A DNA stretch of 64,000 bases from Paraburkholderia sp. BCC1884. Its GTDB lineage: Bacteria > Pseudomonadota > Gammaproteobacteria > Burkholderiales > Burkholderiaceae. The stretch lies in assembly GCF_900996225.1 (NCBI RefSeq), contig NZ_CAAJGL010000112.1, positions 1-64,000 on the forward strand. Direction: 5' to 3'. Positions 49,754 to 58,713 of this stretch are shown piece by piece; the stretch's first letter is position 1, and the number at the start of each line of letters is the position of its first letter. Below the pieces are notes generated by a model, which did no database searches, was not told where the DNA came from, and saw nothing but the letters and a program-made list of their open reading frames with translations. The position numbers and the translations under genes were made by a program.

Positions 49754-52015
49754 ATGTCTAACGAAGCAAAATGCCCTTTCAGGCACACCGCTGGCGGTGG
49801 CACGACCAATCGCGACTGGTGGCCGAAGCAACTGCGACTCGACCTGCTGAGCCAGCATTCCGGCAAGTCCAACCCGCTCGACAATGGTTTCAACTACGCC
49901 GAAGCTTTCAGGAGCCTCGACCTGGCTGCGGTAAAGAAGGATCTCGCGGCGCTCATGACCGACTCGCAAGACTGGTGGCCGGCAGACTTCGGCCACTATG
50001 GCCCGCTATTCATTCGCATGGCCTGGCATAGTGCGGGCACTTACCGTATCGGCGATGGCCGAGGCGGTGCAGGGCGCGGCCAGCAACGTTTCGCGCCGCT
50101 CAACAGCTGGCCCGATAACGTGAGCCTCGACAAGGCACGCCGCCTGTTGTGGCCGATCAAGCAGAAGTACGGCCAGAAGATTTCCTGGGCCGATCTGCTG
50201 ATTCTCACCGGCAATGTTGCACTCGAGACCATGGGCTTCAAGACCTTTGGTTTCGCGGGCGGTCGCGAGGATACGTGGGAGCCGGATCAGGACATCTACT
50301 GGGGCAATGAACAGACCTGGCTGGGCGGGGACGTCCGTTACGGCAAAGGCGCCGCGGGTGACGACGGCGACGGCGGCACGATCGTCGCCGACGAGGAAAA
50401 GCACGGCGAAGAAGTCAGTCGCGACGACAACGGACGGCATCTGGAAAACCCGCTCGCTGCGGTGCAGATGGGTCTGATCTATGTGAATCCCGAAGGCCCC
50501 GACGGTAATCCGGACCCGATCGCGGCAGCCCACGACATTCGCGAAACCTTCGCCCGTATGGCGATGAACGACGAAGAAACGGTCGCCCTGATTGCCGGCG
50601 GCCACACCTTCGGCAAGACACACGGCGCGGGACCTGCCGAGAACGTCGGCCCCGAGCCGGAAGGTTCTGGTCTGGAGAATCAGGGGCTCGGCTGGAAGAA
50701 CAGCTTCGGCACGGGCCGGGGTAGCGATGCGATTACGAGTGGACTCGAAGTCACCTGGACCACCACACCGACCACGTGGGGCAACGGCTTCTTCGAGAAC
50801 CTGTTCGGCTACGAATGGGAATTGACGAAGAGTCCCGCCGGCGCCAATCAGTGGGTCGCGAAGGGGGCGGCGGCAACGATTCCGCATGCACACGATCCGT
50901 CGAAGAAGATCCTGCCGACAATGCTCACGACCGACCTGTCATTGCGCCTCGATCCGGCATACGAGAAAATTTCGCGCCGCTTCTTCGAGAATCCCGACCA
51001 GTTGGCCGATGCATTCGCGCGTGCATGGTTCAAGCTGACTCACCGCGATATGGGACCTCGCGCCCGTTATCTCGGACCGGAAGTCCCCGCTGAAGAACTG
51101 CTCTGGCAAGACCCGATTCCGGCACTCGATCACCCGGTGGTCGATGAGCAGGATATCGCTTCCCTCAAGCAGAAGATTCAGGCGTCGGGATTGTCGGTTG
51201 CGGAGTTGGTGTCGACCGCGTGGGCCTCCGCCTCGACTTTTCGCGGTTCTGACAAGCGCGGCGGCGCGAATGGTGCGCGTATCCGCCTCGCGCCGCAGAA
51301 GGACTGGGCAGTCAACCAGCCTGAGCAGTTGGCAAAGGTGTTGCAGGTGCTGGAAGGTATTCAGCGCGAGTTCAACGGGGCACAGTCAGGCGGCAAGCAG
51401 GTATCGCTGGCGGATCTGATCGTGCTGGGCGGCAGCGTCGGCATCGAGACGGCAGCGAAAAATGCCGGGCGTGAGGTCACGGTGCCTTTCGCCGCGGGTC
51501 GTATGGACGCCTCGCAGGAACAGACCGATGTGGAAGCCAACTCGGCACTCGAACCGCCCGCGGATGGTTTTCGCAACTACCTCAAGGGCCGCTTCAGTGT
51601 GCCAGCCGAAGCGTTGCTGATCGACAAGGCGCAACTGCTGAGCTTGAGCGCGCCGGAGATGACCGTGCTGATTGGCGGTTTGCGCGTGCTGGACGTCCAT
51701 GCGGGAAATGACTCGCACGGTGTTTTCACGCAGCGTAAAGGAACGCTGAGCAACGACTTCTTCCGCAACCTGCTCGATATGAACACGGAGTGGAGGCCGG
51801 CGTCGCCGGCTCAGGAAACGTTCGAAGGGCGTGACCGCAAAACCGGTGAACTGCAATGGACAGGCAGCCGCGTCGATCTGGTGTTTGGTTCGAATGCCCA
51901 ATTGCGGGCTTTGGGCGAGGTTTACGCCAGTGAAGATGGGCAGGACAAATTTGTTCGTGACTTCATTGCCGCCTGGGTCAAGGTGATGAATCTCGACCGT
52001 TTCGATCTTGCCTGA
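49754..52015 (+). CDS. katG: Catalase-peroxidase
   Basis: Bifunctional heme enzyme that removes hydrogen peroxide and acts as a peroxidase. The 753-aa protein has the usual two-domain duplication. The active site RMAWHSAGTYR (distal Arg, Trp, His) and GLIYVNPEGPDG plus RMAMND supply the Trp-Tyr-Met crosslink, and GGHTFGKTHGAG holds the proximal His. The start MSNEAKCPFRH after AAGGAGA is firm. No oxyR or dps gene is adjacent; the DNA just upstream is degraded gene remnants, so the promoter must lie within or beyond them. Confidence 0.97.
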   Translation: MSNEAKCPFRHTAGGGTTNRDWWPKQLRLDLLSQHSGKSNPLDNGFNYAEAFRSLDLAAVKKDLAALMTDSQDWWPADFGHYGPLFIRMAWHSAGTYRIGDGRGGAGRGQQRFAPLNSWPDNVSLDKARRLLWPIKQKYGQKISWADLLILTGNVALETMGFKTFGFAGGREDTWEPDQDIYWGNEQTWLGGDVRYGKGAAGDDGDGGTIVADEEKHGEEVSRDDNGRHLENPLAAVQMGLIYVNPEGPDGNPDPIAAAHDIRETFARMAMNDEETVALIAGGHTFGKTHGAGPAENVGPEPEGSGLENQGLGWKNSFGTGRGSDAITSGLEVTWTTTPTTWGNGFFENLFGYEWELTKSPAGANQWVAKGAAATIPHAHDPSKKILPTMLTTDLSLRLDPAYEKISRRFFENPDQLADAFARAWFKLTHRDMGPRARYLGPEVPAEELLWQDPIPALDHPVVDEQDIASLKQKIQASGLSVAELVSTAWASASTFRGSDKRGGANGARIRLAPQKDWAVNQPEQLAKVLQVLEGIQREFNGAQSGGKQVSLADLIVLGGSVGIETAAKNAGREVTVPFAAGRMDASQEQTDVEANSALEPPADGFRNYLKGRFSVPAEALLIDKAQLLSLSAPEMTVLIGGLRVLDVHAGNDSHGVFTQRKGTLSNDFFRNLLDMNTEWRPASPAQETFEGRDRKTGELQWTGSRVDLVFGSNAQLRALGEVYASEDGQDKFVRDFIAAWVKVMNLDRFDLA

Positions 52016-52030
52016 TTGAGTCGGCAAAAC

Positions 52031-52056
52031 AGCGTCGGGGCGGTCGCCCTGACGCT
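52031..52056 (+). terminator. Hairpin after katG
   Basis: AGCGTCGGGGC and GCCCTGACGCT pair with one mismatch around a 4-nt loop, 15 bp past the katG stop. There is no T-run, so it is either a Rho-assisted 3' end or a stability hairpin. Confidence 0.4.
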
Positions 52057-52084
52057 GCTCGAAGGGATATTCGTAACACGTCTA

Positions 52085-52214
52085 TAGCGCATGAGGCTTC
52101 ACCGGTAGCGCACGAGGTTCTCAGTAGCGAGTGGAAGCCTTCAGGAGAATTAACAAGGTTTCAGCGGCATGGCGCGACATTCCTGCCTAAGATGACGTGA
52201 CACGTAAAACGTGT
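52085..52214. promoter_or_regulatory. Direct repeats and a palindrome upstream of the DUF1275 gene
   Basis: TAGCGCATGAGGCTTC (52085) recurs as TAGCGCACGAGGTTC (52106), 21 bp apart, two helical turns, with a weaker third copy at 52125. Further on, ACACGT-AAA-ACGTGT (52200-52214) is a perfect palindrome. They could be operator sites, but no regulator can be assigned. Confidence 0.35.
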
Positions 52215-52312
52215 AGCCCATCGCCAGCAAGGCGATACCGCATGGCTTACACGAATCGAATTTCTCTACGGGCCGCCACAGGTGCGTGCCGATCGCGCAT
52301 CGGGAGCAGCGG

Positions 52313-53008
52313 GTGAACAGGCATCAGGATACGATCCTCGCGTTGATTGCGGGCTACGTCGATACAGTCGGCTTCGTGGCGCTGTTCGGATTGTTCACGG
52401 CGCACGTCACGGGCAACTTCGTGCTGATCGGCGCGGAAGCCGCCGGCGTCGGTCAGGGCGTGTTGCTGAAGTTGCTCGCGTTTCCATCGTTCATCGTGGG
52501 CATTGCGCTGAGTAGTGTGATGGTCAAGTTTCTCGAGCGGAATCATTCGGACCGCACCGAGGCCGCGCTGTATCTGCTCCAGGCGTCGTTGCTCGTGCTG
52601 TTTCTCATCACCGGCACGCTGGCGACGCCAGTCGTCGACCCAGCCGTGCCGATGGTGCTGCTGTGCGGTGTGCTCGGCACCATGGCGATGGGCGTGCAGA
52701 ACGCGCACAGCAAGCTTCGACAAATGACGGGACTGCCGAATACGGTCATGACCGGCAATGTCACGCAGGTCGTGCTCGACCTCGTCGAGCTGATTCATCG
52801 CGGCTCGGCAAGCGGCCACGGCCAGCAGGTCCGGGAGCGACTCAAGGCGACGCTGGCCGCGATGGCCGGCTTTGCCGGGGGAGCGATTGCCGGAGCGTTC
52901 GCCTATGTCACGTTTTCATTTGCTTCGATCGCCTTGCCCGTGGCTGTCCTGCTTGGACTGGCCTGGATCAGGCGCTCGGGTGCGGCGAGTCGTCAGAGCG
53001 TCATTTAG
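52313..53008 (+). CDS. DUF1275 (YoaK-family) membrane protein
   Basis: A 231-aa inner-membrane protein with about six TM helices. LIAGYVDTVGFVALFGLFTAHVTGNFVLIGAE and MGVQNAHSKLRQMTGLPNTVMTGNVTQ are hallmark DUF1275 segments. GGGAG six bases before GTG 52313 favours this start over GTG 52286. Function unknown in the family. The 3' end overlaps the convergent LysR gene by 8 bp. Confidence 0.88.
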   Translation: MNRHQDTILALIAGYVDTVGFVALFGLFTAHVTGNFVLIGAEAAGVGQGVLLKLLAFPSFIVGIALSSVMVKFLERNHSDRTEAALYLLQASLLVLFLITGTLATPVVDPAVPMVLLCGVLGTMAMGVQNAHSKLRQMTGLPNTVMTGNVTQVVLDLVELIHRGSASGHGQQVRERLKATLAAMAGFAGGAIAGAFAYVTFSFASIALPVAVLLGLAWIRRSGAASRQSVI

Positions 53009-53906
53009 TTCGAGGGGCCGCAACCCGCCGTTGCGCCCGCAGAATCTTCACGAAATTCAGCACCGTAACCGACTTCTCGCGCGCTCGATGAATCAGCGCG
53101 ATACCCGAGGAAAGCGGGCTGCCTTGCAGTGCGTGATACGACACGCTCTCGACCTGAATCTGCCGCATCGACGCGGGCACGATCGCCACGCCGAAGCCCG
53201 CCGCCACGAGATTCGCCGCCGAAGAGATTTGCGGCGACTCCATGCCGATCGAAGGCGCGAAGCCGGCTTCGCGGCACGCGCCGATGATCGAGTCATAGAG
53301 ATTCGGGCCGATCGCGCGCGGAAAGAAAATGAATGGGTCGTTCGCGAGATCCGCCAGCGCAATGCGTCGTCGCCGGTTCAAACGATGATCGGCCGGCAGC
53401 ACCGCCAGCATGTCTTCGTCGACCAGCGGCTCGACAACCAGATCCCGGCAATTCAACGGCATGCGCACCAGCGCGGCGTCGAGCTGGCGCTCGGCGACCT
53501 TGTCCAGCAGCAGAGAACTATTGCTTTCCTCGCAGCTGATCGAGACCCGGGCGTAGTCATGCCGGAAGCGCTGCATGGTCGCCGCGACCATTGGGTGAAA
53601 CACCGTCGACCCGGCGAAACCGAGCGACAGCCGTCCCGTCTCGCCACGGCCTGCGTTCTGCACTTCGACTAAAGCCTGCTGCGCGTCGTCGACGATGCGT
53701 TGCGCGCGTTCGCGAAACAGCCGTCCCGCTTCAGTCAGCTCGACCCGACGCGGATGCCGGATGAACAGTGGTGTGCCGATTTCCCGTTCGAGCTTCAGGA
53801 TCTGCTGGCTCAAGGGCGGCTGGGCGATGCCCAGCCGCGCCGCGGCATCGGTGAAATGCAGATGTTCGGCCACGGCGAGAAAGTAACGGAGTTGGCGAAA
53901 TTCCAT
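53001..53906 (-). CDS. LysR-family transcriptional regulator
   Basis: A 301-aa LysR regulator of the CatR/BenM-like type, starting MEFRQLRYFLAVAEHLHFTDAAARL. The HTH spans residues 1-60 (QPPLSQQILKLEREIGTPLF) with the effector domain after it. It is divergent from dld with 155 bp between starts, so D-lactate metabolism is the likely target. Upstream in-frame codons to 53936 precede the usual MEFRQL start and were excluded. Effector unknown. Confidence 0.9.
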   Translation of the reverse strand: MEFRQLRYFLAVAEHLHFTDAAARLGIAQPPLSQQILKLEREIGTPLFIRHPRRVELTEAGRLFRERAQRIVDDAQQALVEVQNAGRGETGRLSLGFAGSTVFHPMVAATMQRFRHDYARVSISCEESNSSLLLDKVAERQLDAALVRMPLNCRDLVVEPLVDEDMLAVLPADHRLNRRRRIALADLANDPFIFFPRAIGPNLYDSIIGACREAGFAPSIGMESPQISSAANLVAAGFGVAIVPASMRQIQVESVSYHALQGSPLSSGIALIHRAREKSVTVLNFVKILRAQRRVAAPRTK

Positions 53907-54061
53907 ATGATTTTCGTCTGCAAATAGCAACTTCAAGATATTGGACTAATGACCGCGGTGATTCTAACCTTCGTGTCAATCTGGTGTGCTGAAACGTCGC
54001 AGCCGACATGGCGGGTCGAAGTAAACGCGCATCACGCCCAACGTCTCACAAGGAGAGTTCG
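53907..54061. promoter_or_regulatory. Divergent promoter region, LysR gene / dld
   Basis: A 155-bp spacer, AT-rich near 53910-53965 (GCAAATAGCAACTTCAAGATATTGGAC), with a good AAGGAGAG Shine-Dalgarno for dld at its right end. No single LysR box is clear enough to call. Confidence 0.35.
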
Positions 54062-55801
54062 ATGTCAGTCGCCCATGCACCATCGTCGGCCGGCGAGGCC
54101 AGAACGGGTCACGCGTTGCTCGGGACGTTTCGCGCCATCGTCGGCGCACAGCACACCCTGACGGACGACAACGCCACCCGGCGCTTTCGCACCGGTTTTC
54201 GTTTCGGCGCGGGCAAAGCGCTCGCGGTGGTGCGGCCCGGCACGATCGCCGAACAATGGAAAGTGCTGCAGGCCTGCGTGGCGGCGAAGGTGATCGTCAT
54301 CACGCAGGCGTCGAACACCGGGCTCACGGGCGGCTCGACGCCCGACGGCGACAACTACGACCGTGACATCGTGATCGTAAGCACGAGCCGCATGAAGAAG
54401 GTATATGTGATCGACGGCGGCAAGCAGGTCGTCTGCCTGCCTGGGGCGACACTCGACCAGCTCGAGCAAACGCTGAAGCCGCTCGGGCGCGAGCCGCATT
54501 CGGTGATCGGGTCGAGTTGCATCGGCGCGTCGGTTTTTGGCGGCGTCTGCAATAACTCCGGCGGGGCGCTGGTGCAGCGCGGCCCGGCGTATACGGAAAT
54601 GGCGGCCTTTGCCCAGGTGGACGCCGCTGGCGAGTTGCAATTCGTCAACCATCTGGGGATTGCGCTCGGCGACACGCCCGACGAAATCCTCAACCGGCTC
54701 GAACACGGGCAGTTCACGGATGCCGACGTGCGGCACGACGCGGGCGCCGGATCGGACCACGGCTATGCGAGCCACGTACGCGAGATCGACGCCGATACGC
54801 CGGCACGCTTTAACGCCGACCCGCAACGTCTGCACGAAGCATCGGGTTCGGCGGGCAAGCTGATGGTCTTCGCAGTGAGGCTCGATACTTTTCCGATCGA
54901 ACAGAACGCCCAGGTGTTCTACATCGGCACGAACAATCCCGACGAATTGACGGAGATCCGTCGTCACGCGCTGCACGACTTCGAGGCGCTGCCGATCTCG
55001 GGCGAATATCTGCATCGCGATGCCTTCGACATCGCGGAAGAGTACGGCAAGGATATGTTTCTTGCGATCAACTATCTCGGCACCGCGAGAATTCCTGCCC
55101 TGTTCAGTTGGAAGAGCCGCTTCGATGCACTATTCGAACGTCTGGGCTGTTTCCCTTCGCACTTCACCGACCGCGTGATGCAGGCCGCCAGCCGGCTGTT
55201 CCCGAGCCATCTGCCGCCGCGCATGAAACAGTACCGCGACCAGTACGAACATCATCTGATGCTGAAGGTCGCGGCCGGCAGCGTCGACGAAACGCGTGCC
55301 TATCTGGCGAGCTACTTCGCGAACGCCAGCGGCGGCTATTTCGAATGCACCGCCGAGGAAGGGCGCAAGGCGTTCCTCCATCGCTTCGCCGCCGCCGGCG
55401 CGGCCGTGCGTTATCGCGCCGTGCACACGCGTGAGGTGGAAGACATCGTCGCGCTCGATATCGCCTTGCGCCGCAACGATCACGATTGGGTGGAGAGCTT
55501 GCCGCCCGAGATCGAGCAAACGATTTCCATCAAGCTGTATTACGGGCACTTCTTCTGCCACGTCTTCCATCAGGATTACATCGTGAAGAAGGGCAACGAC
55601 TGCGTCGAGGTGGAGCACAAGATGTGGACGCTGCTGGATCGCCGTGGCGCGGAATATCCGGCGGAACACAACGTCGGTCACCTGTATCGCGCGAAGCCGC
55701 AGCTTGCGGCGTTCTATCGGCAACTCGATCCCTGCAACTGCTTCAACCCGGGGATCGGGCAATCCTCCAGGTTCGCGAAATACCGGGAGGCGACGGTCTA
55801 G
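54062..55801 (+). CDS. dld: Quinone-dependent D-lactate dehydrogenase
   Basis: Peripheral membrane FAD enzyme oxidising D-lactate to pyruvate and reducing quinone. The 579-aa chain matches E. coli Dld (571): FAD-binding QASNTGLTGGSTPDGD at about residue 80, GSSCIGASVFGGVCNNSGGALVQRGPAYTEM, then the membrane-binding region and C-terminal cap (ISIKLYYGHFFCHVFHQDYIVKKG, EYPAEHNVGHLYRAKP). ATG follows AAGGAGAGTTCG. A divergent LysR probably controls it. It converges on an AspT-like carrier gene with a 7-bp gap. Confidence 0.95.
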   Translation: MSVAHAPSSAGEARTGHALLGTFRAIVGAQHTLTDDNATRRFRTGFRFGAGKALAVVRPGTIAEQWKVLQACVAAKVIVITQASNTGLTGGSTPDGDNYDRDIVIVSTSRMKKVYVIDGGKQVVCLPGATLDQLEQTLKPLGREPHSVIGSSCIGASVFGGVCNNSGGALVQRGPAYTEMAAFAQVDAAGELQFVNHLGIALGDTPDEILNRLEHGQFTDADVRHDAGAGSDHGYASHVREIDADTPARFNADPQRLHEASGSAGKLMVFAVRLDTFPIEQNAQVFYIGTNNPDELTEIRRHALHDFEALPISGEYLHRDAFDIAEEYGKDMFLAINYLGTARIPALFSWKSRFDALFERLGCFPSHFTDRVMQAASRLFPSHLPPRMKQYRDQYEHHLMLKVAAGSVDETRAYLASYFANASGGYFECTAEEGRKAFLHRFAAAGAAVRYRAVHTREVEDIVALDIALRRNDHDWVESLPPEIEQTISIKLYYGHFFCHVFHQDYIVKKGNDCVEVEHKMWTLLDRRGAEYPAEHNVGHLYRAKPQLAAFYRQLDPCNCFNPGIGQSSRFAKYREATV

Positions 55802-55808
55802 TCGGCGC

Positions 55809-57389
55809 TCACCACAGCTTCGGCACGATATCCACGAACAGTATTTTCACGATCGTCATGGCGGGGAAAATCATCGCGTAGCCGATGTCGGGTTTATCGG
55901 TCGGCGTGAGCTTGTTGGCGAAGGCGAGGATCGCCGGATTGCCGCACGCGCCCGCCACGATGCCCGCGACTTCGTCGTAGGGCAGCCGGTACACCAGCAG
56001 ACCCAGCAGCAGGATCGGCACGGCCAGCGCGAGCAGGACGAGTGCGCCGAGGCCGAGCATCAGCAGGCCGGTTTGCGACACCGTCGCGGCGAATTTTGGT
56101 CCCGACGCCATGCCCACCTGCGCGAGAAAGATCGTCAGGCCGAGATTGCGCATCACGAGGTTTGCGGGCAGCGGCATGCTCCAGGTGATGCTGCCGGTGC
56201 GGCGCAGTTTGCCGAGTACGAGGGCGACGATCAGCACGCCGCACAAACCGAGCGCGAGCTTGCCGAAGCCGGGCAGCGGCAGCTGGATGGCGCCCGCCAG
56301 AAAGCCGAGCGCCATCCCGAGCCCGACGGAGATGTAGCTGAACTCCGCGGTGCCCTTGATGGAATCGCCGAAGAAGTTACGCAGCGCCGGAAAGGTCTGG
56401 CGTTTCGTCAGCAGGCCGACGCGGTCGCCGTATTCGAGCATCAGATCGGGGCGCGGCATGACGTCGGCATCGCCGCGCCGCACATGCGCGACGATCGAGC
56501 CGTCCGGCAGATCGAGCTCGCCGAGCGGGCGGCCGACCACGCTGGCGCGCGAGGCGAACACGCGTAGATAGTCGAGGTCGCCGCGATCGCGCAGTACGCG
56601 TCCGGGTGCCGCTTCGCCAAGACTCTTGCGGGTTTCGGCGAGCGCCTCCTGAGTCGGGCTGACCGCCAGCACGACGTCGTTCTCCGCGAGCACCAGTTCG
56701 GGTGAGGCCGGCGCGTTGTGATGCGCGCTGCGCACGGCGACGATCTGTACATCGGCGGGCAGCGCGGTAAGCGCTTCAGCAAGCGTCTTGCCGCAGAACG
56801 CGGGATTGCGCAGCGCGATTTCGAGAATTTCGAGGCCCGCGTTGGTAGCGGTCTTGATCTTCGGCGACAGGATCATGAAGGCGAGATAAAGCAGCACGAT
56901 CGGACCGGCCACGCCGAACGGATAGGAAACCGAATAACCGACGGCGGCATCGTCATTGCCCAGTGCGGCAATCGCGGCCTGGAGCGCGGCAGTGCTGGTG
57001 CCGGAGCCGGAGAAGAGGCCCAGCGCATAGCCCGTGTTCAGTTGCATGGCTTTCTGGATCAGCATGCTCACCGCGCCCGCGCACAGTACGCCGACCAGCG
57101 CGAGCAGGTTGGCGCGCCGGCCGGCGGCGCTCGTGAGGCCGAGGAAGAACTGCTTACCGTATTGAACACCGACGGTGTAGAGGAACAGCGAGAGCCCGAG
57201 CGTGCCGATCATCGGTGCCGGGGCGGATTTCGGTGCGAACCAGCCGGCCGCAAGCGCGACGAACAGGACCGCCCCCACGCCGAGCGAGAATCCTTTGATG
57301 TTGATTTCGCCCACGAAGTAGCCCACCGCGATAGTCAGAAACAGCGTCATCAACGGCTGCTGCTCGAAAAGCGTCTTCAGGAAATCCAT
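55809..57389 (-). CDS. AspT/YidE-family transporter with TrkA-C (RCK) domains
   Basis: A 526-aa inner-membrane carrier of the aspartate-alanine-exchanger family: five or so TM helices (YFVGEINIKGFSLGVGAVLF, GLSLFLYTVGVQYGKQFF, GLFSGSGTSTAALQAA). It has two cytoplasmic RCK_C-like domains (about residues 195-365) and a second TM half (GLTIFLAQVGMASGPKF, GACGNPAILAFANKLTP). Aspartate:alanine exchange is known for the lactic bacterial AspT; here the substrate is unknown and could be another carboxylate. It converges on dld with a 7-bp gap. Confidence 0.87.
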   Translation of the reverse strand: MDFLKTLFEQQPLMTLFLTIAVGYFVGEINIKGFSLGVGAVLFVALAAGWFAPKSAPAPMIGTLGLSLFLYTVGVQYGKQFFLGLTSAAGRRANLLALVGVLCAGAVSMLIQKAMQLNTGYALGLFSGSGTSTAALQAAIAALGNDDAAVGYSVSYPFGVAGPIVLLYLAFMILSPKIKTATNAGLEILEIALRNPAFCGKTLAEALTALPADVQIVAVRSAHHNAPASPELVLAENDVVLAVSPTQEALAETRKSLGEAAPGRVLRDRGDLDYLRVFASRASVVGRPLGELDLPDGSIVAHVRRGDADVMPRPDLMLEYGDRVGLLTKRQTFPALRNFFGDSIKGTAEFSYISVGLGMALGFLAGAIQLPLPGFGKLALGLCGVLIVALVLGKLRRTGSITWSMPLPANLVMRNLGLTIFLAQVGMASGPKFAATVSQTGLLMLGLGALVLLALAVPILLLGLLVYRLPYDEVAGIVAGACGNPAILAFANKLTPTDKPDIGYAMIFPAMTIVKILFVDIVPKLW

Positions 57390-57570
57390 GTTTCCTCCGC
57401 GTCGGGTGCTCGGGCTACGGCGTGTGCAGGTTTCCTCGGCTCGTGCCGGTTATGCGAAATACGTGAAACATCGGGCCTGCGGGGCCGTGTGTTCGCCAGT
57501 ATCCATCAGATCGGGAGTGACGGCGCGGTTCGTCTGATTTCCCATCGCGCCGCCTGACAGGGCAGTGTGT

Positions 57571-58701
57571 TCAGGCGCGCCCCAGCGCAATGAAGCGTTC
57601 GAGGTGATGGTCTTCGTCGCCGAGTTGATGGTCGATCATCACGAGGCGCTTGGCGTAGTGAGCAAGCGGCAGTTCCCATGTCATGCCGATGCCGCCGTGC
57701 AACTGGATGCATTCCTGCGCGACCAGCGCACCGATTCGCCCGATGCTGTATTTGGCCGCCGACACCGCACGCTCGCGTACCTGGCGTTCTGCGCCGAGCG
57801 CCGCCGCCGCATTGATCACCGACGAGCGCGCCTGCTCGATCTCCAGCAGCAGATCGGCCATGCGGTGCTGCAAAGCCTGGAAGCTGCCGATCGGCACGCC
57901 GAACTGCTTGCGCGTACGCAGATAGTCGAGCGTGTAATCTTTGGCGACGTCCATCGCGCCGACGGCTTCCGCGCATAGCGCGAGCACGCCGCAGGCAATC
58001 GCGTATTCGAGCGTGGCGAAGCTTTCGCGTGTCGAACCGAGAAGGGCGTCGTCGGCGAGCGTGACGTTGTCGAACGAGACTTCGGCGGCGCGGCCGCCGT
58101 CGATCGTGGGATAGCCTTGCACGCTCACGCCCGCTGCATCGCGCGGCACGAGGAACAGGGCGATGCCGTCAGATGCGTCGTCGTTGCCGTGCGTGCGTGC
58201 CGAGACAAGAAAGACCGAGGCGTGCTCACCGTGCTGAACGACGGCTTTCGCGCCGCTCAATTGCCATGTTTCGCCGCTGCGTTCTGCGCGCGTCGTCACG
58301 TGCGTCAACTCGTAGTGGCCGTCCGGTTCGCCATGGGCGAGCGCCACGATCCGCGAGCCGTCGATCAACCCGGCCAGCGTCGCCTTCTGTGCGTCGTCGC
58401 CGCTCCGTGCGATGGCTTGCCCGACGATCAGCGTATCGAGAAACGGTTCGATCACGAGGCCACGGCCGAGGCTCTCGAAGACCACGGCGATGTCGAAGCC
58501 AGCGCCGCCGAACCCGCCGTGCGCTTCATCGAACAATGCGCCGACGATGCCGAGTTCCGCAAAACGTCCCCACAACTCACTACTGAAACCCTGCGCCGAG
58601 CGCGCGATCCGCTCGCGTGTCCCGAAGCCGTACTGCTCGCTGATAAACCGGTTGAGCGTGTCCGCCAGCATGCGGCGGTCTTCGGTGTGCTGGAAATTCA
58701 T
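57571..58701 (-). CDS. Acyl-CoA dehydrogenase, small-subunit (PimD-like) type
   Basis: A 376-aa acyl-CoA dehydrogenase-fold protein: N-terminal helical domain (MNFQHTEDRRMLADTLNRFI), beta domain (WQLSGAKAVVQHG), and C-terminal four-helix bundle with CIQLHGGIGMTWELPLAHYAKR. It starts 12 bp after the partner dehydrogenase gene, so they are co-expressed and may form a heteromer as with PimC/PimD, where the pair oxidises dicarboxyl-CoA. It has divergent features compared with canonical ACADs, so the catalytic role of each partner is unsure. Confidence 0.85.
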   Translation of the reverse strand: MNFQHTEDRRMLADTLNRFISEQYGFGTRERIARSAQGFSSELWGRFAELGIVGALFDEAHGGFGGAGFDIAVVFESLGRGLVIEPFLDTLIVGQAIARSGDDAQKATLAGLIDGSRIVALAHGEPDGHYELTHVTTRAERSGETWQLSGAKAVVQHGEHASVFLVSARTHGNDDASDGIALFLVPRDAAGVSVQGYPTIDGGRAAEVSFDNVTLADDALLGSTRESFATLEYAIACGVLALCAEAVGAMDVAKDYTLDYLRTRKQFGVPIGSFQALQHRMADLLLEIEQARSSVINAAAALGAERQVRERAVSAAKYSIGRIGALVAQECIQLHGGIGMTWELPLAHYAKRLVMIDHQLGDEDHHLERFIALGRA

Positions 58702-58713
58702 GACGTGCGCCCC

